Below are positions 60,454 through 64,000 of a stretch of DNA of 64,000 nucleotides, in pieces (positions within the stretch are counted from its first letter, which is position 1; each line of letters begins with the position of its first letter). A model generated the notes under the pieces. The model ran no database searches, was not told the DNA's origin, and worked only from the letters and a program-made list of their open reading frames with translations. The DNA comes from Theocolax elegans (lineage: Eukaryota > Arthropoda > Insecta > Hymenoptera > Cerocephalidae): positions 34,841,058 to 34,905,057 of the forward strand of contig CM047426.1 of NCBI GenBank assembly GCA_026168455.1. Reading direction: 5' to 3'. The translations under genes and the position numbers were made by a program.

Positions 60454-62007
60454 ATGGGTCGTAAACGGAAGGAAGTAGGAGAGAATTCTAATCAACCTGA
60501 ATCGAAGAAAGCGAGAAAGAAAGTTGTGTCAAGCAAGACAAGTCAAAGAAAAACGTCGCGGGCGACTACTAGAAAAAATAATAAGAAAGAAGTACCCACA
60601 GCGACTAAAAAAATCTCATCATCAACGCAGACAAGTGACGGAGAGATAATTCTAACCAATGATGATAATGGAAGTCAAGGTAATCAACATCAGGAGGAGC
60701 AAAGGCAATCCGATATTCCATTGTATACCGAGGACGAAGCCGGTAAAGACGACAACTACAGTATCGAGGACCCTCAGAACGAGAACGAAGATCCCGATGA
60801 GCGAGGAAATTCTTCACAAGAAAAGCAACGACGCAATGTTCAAGTGAATGATTGGGTTAATAGCACGCCGACTGTTGTAAATAAGCCGCGAGTTATTTCA
60901 ATTGTAAATAATCCTAATGATGTAATTGTAAGAATGACCGACGCGATTGAAAAAACGTTACTCGCCGTACGTGAAAATTCAAATATCGAGGGTAATTCGC
61001 GACTAGCAAACCGCATGACGACCGCAAAACGTTTACCGACTTTTTCGGGGAATCCTCTCGAATGGATTTATTTTAAAGAATCTTACGATCTATCAACCGA
61101 GTTAGGAGGTTATTCAAGTCGTGAAAATATTGCACGTTTATTTGATGCTTTGAAGGGAGATGCGCGACAATCAGTTAGTACACTTTTAGCGACGTGTCAT
61201 GATCCAAGCATTATTATGCAAACTTTAGAGCTTCAATACGGGAACAAAAAGTTTATAGCCGAAAATATTTTAAATGATTTACGAACGTTACCTGATCTAG
61301 ATTCGCGTAAAATAAATTTGACTCAGTTTGCAACTAGAGTAAAAAACTCGGTAGAAGCCCTTCGCTCTTTAAAAATGACTAATTATTTATTAGATCCTAA
61401 TTTAATTGTTCTATTAGGAAACAAATTACCGACTGCTTTGAAGTATGCATACAGTCGTTATGTAGTTTATGAAAGGTCAAACGAAACTGATGTAGAAAAA
61501 TTAGCGTCCTTTTTGTATCAAGAAGCTGAAATGGCTATTGCTGGCGGCATCTTTGATTCGAAATTGTATTTTTCTTCAAAAACAAAAAGTGAAAGTTCAA
61601 GGCGGCATACCGAAATATCGCGAATGGGATCATCACATACTGTAACACATGAGTCAAGTCACATAACCTCACGCCCAATTTTTGAAAATGATTTCTGTGT
61701 ATATTGTAATAGAAAAAATCACACAATTGATCGATGTTCGTCATTTGCAAATGAAAATTTTGATCGTAGGTGGATTTTAGTGAAAAATTTTAAATTATGT
61801 TTTAATTGCCTCGGTTCTAATCACATACGAGAAAATTGCAAACGTCCGAGCTGCCCTGAGTGTAAAAAGGGGCATCACAAATTGTTGCATAAATATACTC
61901 GCAATTTTCAACGTAAATCAAACTTAATTCATGAATCTAATAAAGAACAACCATCGACTTTGGAAACAAATAAAACTTCGAATGATTTGAATTCGTCTAA
62001 TTTGTGA
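60454..62007 (+). CDS. gag: BEL/Pao retrotransposon Gag polyprotein
   Basis: The 517-residue product has a basic N-terminus (about residues 1-60, KR-rich), an acidic Ser/Gln-rich linker (about 60-130), and a DUF1759-type capsid region from about residue 193 (LPTFSGNPLEWIYFKESYD). Three zinc-binding knuckles follow: C415-X2-C-X4-H-X4-C428, C449-X2-C-X4-H-X4-C462, and C467-X2-C-X3-H474/H475-X4-H479, the usual BEL/Pao set. Gag packages the RNA genome into cytoplasmic particles. The ATG follows an untranslated leader with a run of 16 As (60419-60434). The frame ends at TGA 62005 inside TGACTAG, and pol continues in the same frame. It appears intact, so the insertion is probably young. Confidence 0.9.
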   Translation: MGRKRKEVGENSNQPESKKARKKVVSSKTSQRKTSRATTRKNNKKEVPTATKKISSSTQTSDGEIILTNDDNGSQGNQHQEEQRQSDIPLYTEDEAGKDDNYSIEDPQNENEDPDERGNSSQEKQRRNVQVNDWVNSTPTVVNKPRVISIVNNPNDVIVRMTDAIEKTLLAVRENSNIEGNSRLANRMTTAKRLPTFSGNPLEWIYFKESYDLSTELGGYSSRENIARLFDALKGDARQSVSTLLATCHDPSIIMQTLELQYGNKKFIAENILNDLRTLPDLDSRKINLTQFATRVKNSVEALRSLKMTNYLLDPNLIVLLGNKLPTALKYAYSRYVVYERSNETDVEKLASFLYQEAEMAIAGGIFDSKLYFSSKTKSESSRRHTEISRMGSSHTVTHESSHITSRPIFENDFCVYCNRKNHTIDRCSSFANENFDRRWILVKNFKLCFNCLGSNHIRENCKRPSCPECKKGHHKLLHKYTRNFQRKSNLIHESNKEQPSTLETNKTSNDLNSSNL

Positions 62008-62011
62008 CTAG
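62005..62011 (+). promoter_or_regulatory. TGACTAG stop-readthrough context between gag and pol
   Basis: The stop UGA is followed by CUAG, the heptamer UGACUAG. UGA-CUA is the established leaky context used by alphaviruses and by host readthrough genes, with G after CUA strengthening it. The next coding domain is in the same frame with no intervening stop. Use as programmed readthrough is inference; a chance nonsense mutation is the alternative. Confidence 0.55.
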
Positions 62012-64000
62012 TGAGAGGAAAATCATATTTAAAAATTATCCCAATAAGATTGATAGGACAAAAACACTCTATATTTACTTACGCGCTACTGGACGAGGGA
62101 TCCACTATAACAATAATTGATCACGAAACCGCTAATCAGATAGGTACAGAAGGTCAGTCAATAAATATGGTCTTATCAGGTATAAATGAAACAGCAGCAA
62201 TAAAGTACTGCAAAAAAGTCAATTTTGAGATTCAAGGATATCGCGATAAATTTTTTATTAATAATGCAATAACTGTAAATAATTTAAATCTTCCTGTACA
62301 AACATTACCTGAAAATGCTGTTGAATACGCGCAAAATATGCAAGTAACTTTATTTCCCTATAAAAACGCGAAACCGAAAATTTTAATTGGACAGGATAAT
62401 TGGCAACTTATAATTACACGCAATTTTAAAGTTATAAAAAATATAGGTCTAGCATTATCATTTTCACTTTTAGGATGGTCTTTGCATGGATTATCAAATA
62501 AGGATATTAAAAATAATATAATAAGTGATATTTATACAATTAAACCAATAAATGATAATTGTAATGTAGAAAAAGAGTCTTGTTTTGAAGAAAAATTAGA
62601 CGATTTAATAAAAAAATATTTCCAGTTGGATAGTCTCGGTGTAAATGAACATTATAAACAAATTACTGAATTTGACAATGCAATGACAATTCTCAAATCG
62701 ACCACTAAACGTGTAGAAAAAGGTTGGGAAACGGGCCTCTTATGGAAGGATGATCACGTTCCTATTGATGATGGGTATAATACAGCACGAAAAAGATTAA
62801 GTTTAATAGAAAAACGATTAGATAAAGACAGTCGTTTCGCTGATCATTATTATGCAGAAATGGAACGGTTTATTCAAAATGGTTATGCCGAAAAAATTTG
62901 TGATAAAAAGTATACGCGTAATTGGTTTTTACCACACTTTGCTGTGCGAAAAGCAAATAGCCCAAATAAACTAAGGTTAGTTTTCGATGCAGCAGCCAAA
63001 TCTAAAGGAATTAGCTTGAATGACCAGCTGGAAACAGGACCGGATTTACTACAAAATTTACTAGGAGTACTAATTCGTTTTAGGGAAAATAAAATTGGAA
63101 TTAAAGGGGATATAAAAGACATGTTTCTTCGTGTAAATGTAAGGGAAGAAGATCGCCGAGCACAACAATTTTTATGGCGCGGTCGCGATAGACAAAAAGA
63201 ACCCGAAATTTATCAAATGAAATCACTTATATTCGGGGCAAAATCCTCTCCTTGTAACGCGATCTACGTTAAAAATACTAATGCCGAAGAGTTTTATAAA
63301 ACTAAACCTGAAGCGGTTGAAATGTTGTTAAAAAATTGCTACATGGACGATTTTCTTGTTAGTAAAAACTCAGTAGAAGAGACTCAAAAATTGGTTCAAG
63401 ATGTAATAGAAATAAATGCTGCCGCGAATTTTCAAATGCATAGTTGGGCGTCAAACAATAATCAAGTATTCGTTGATAAACAAATGAAAAATGAAACTCG
63501 TTTATGCGATCAGGGTAGTGAAAGAGTATTGGGTTTATTTTGGAGCACATTTTCCGATAGCCTTTGTTTTAATGTTAGTTTGACAAAAATTCCGACAGAA
63601 ATATTAAACAGCGACAGAAAACCGACTAAAAGAGAGTACTTACGAGTCATAATGTCGATTTTTGATCCTTTAGGTTTCCTCGCTCCGTATACAATAAAAT
63701 CTAAAATATTAATGCAAGAAATATGTCGGAGTGGGATTGCTTGGGATGATTGTTTACGTGACGAAGAATTTGAGAATTGGAAATCATGGTTAAAGTTTTT
63801 ACATAAAATGCAAGAGCTTAAAATACCTCGATGTTATACTTTGTTAAAAATGCAACCCATTTATGTAGAAATGCATACATTTTGTGACGCGAGTTTAAGA
63901 GCTTATGCTACAACTGTTTATTTACGTTTTATTTATAATAATATTACTGCTCATACATCTCTTGTTATGGCAAAATCCAGAATCGCACCTCTTAAACCAT
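62008..64000 (+). CDS. pol: BEL/Pao Pol polyprotein, 5' part (runs off the window)
   Basis: The frame is the same as gag, separated only by TGA at 62005-62007, and stays open for 664 codons to the window edge. Domains in order are: an aspartic protease (DUF1758 type) with catalytic Asp in ALLDEGST at 62092; a reverse transcriptase with KGDIKDMFLRV (catalytic Asp at 63109) and YMDD at 63340-63351; the Peptidase_A17-type region EYLRVIMSIFDPLGFLAPYT (about 63625-63690); and the start of RNase H, HTFCDASLRAYATTVYLR (about 63868). Integrase and the 3' LTR lie beyond the window. There is no frameshift or other stop. It would be made as a Gag-Pol fusion if the TGA is read through; in most BEL/Pao elements gag-pol is one uninterrupted frame. 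Confidence 0.9.

Noticed and set aside
60605..61750. Short frames on either strand inside gag
   Set aside because: They are shadows of the intact gag frame.

Overview
The window looks like AT-rich intergenic or intronic DNA from an insect; the mix of repeats would fit a hymenopteran such as an ant, but nothing here proves the species. The signs are an arthropod-type Inr+DPE core promoter, a BEL/Pao LTR retrotransposon, tRNA-derived SINEs, TA-flanked mariner-type MITEs, long foldback elements and many simple repeats. No complete host protein-coding gene is visible. Most short open frames are chance.

Layout. 1-12.6 kb is AT-rich with a few GC-richer blocks, a CArG-box dyad near 2.34 kb, and a 651-bp retroelement-like insertion (8,566-9,216, flanked by 13-bp direct repeats) that contains a well-formed hammerhead ribozyme (8,890-8,956). 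At 12.6-14.0 kb there is the best host gene signal: an Inr (TCAGT, +1 at 12,760) with a GGACG DPE at exactly +28, a GC-rich leader with a CAG run, and a first coding exon (13,808-14,018) ending in a strong GTAAGT donor. The rest of that gene was not found, so much of what follows may be its first intron. 14-29 kb is AT-rich with microsatellites. 29.1-30.7 kb holds a mariner-type MITE and a 0.68-kb foldback element. 31.1-38.3 kb is a three-part mosaic of near-identical copies, two carrying a 1.17-kb TIR element and one carrying the empty site. 39.2-42.4 kb is a 1.57-kb direct tandem duplication. Copies in both differ mostly by homopolymer indels, so false (haplotype) duplication in the assembly is a serious possibility. 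45-54 kb carries copies of two tRNA-derived SINE-like families. 58.3-59.6 kb holds another MITE and a 0.67-kb foldback.

The right end (about 60.0-64.0 kb) is the 5' part of a BEL/Pao retrotransposon: probable 5' LTR, an 18-nt primer binding site matching the 3' end of tRNA-Phe, gag with three zinc knuckles, and an in-frame pol (protease, RT, start of RNase H) running off the window. Gag and pol are separated by one in-frame stop in the heptamer TGACTAG, the strongest known stop-readthrough context.

The observations most worth following are the hammerhead ribozyme with an 8-bp loop-loop complementarity inside a retroposed element, and the TGACTAG gag/pol junction.
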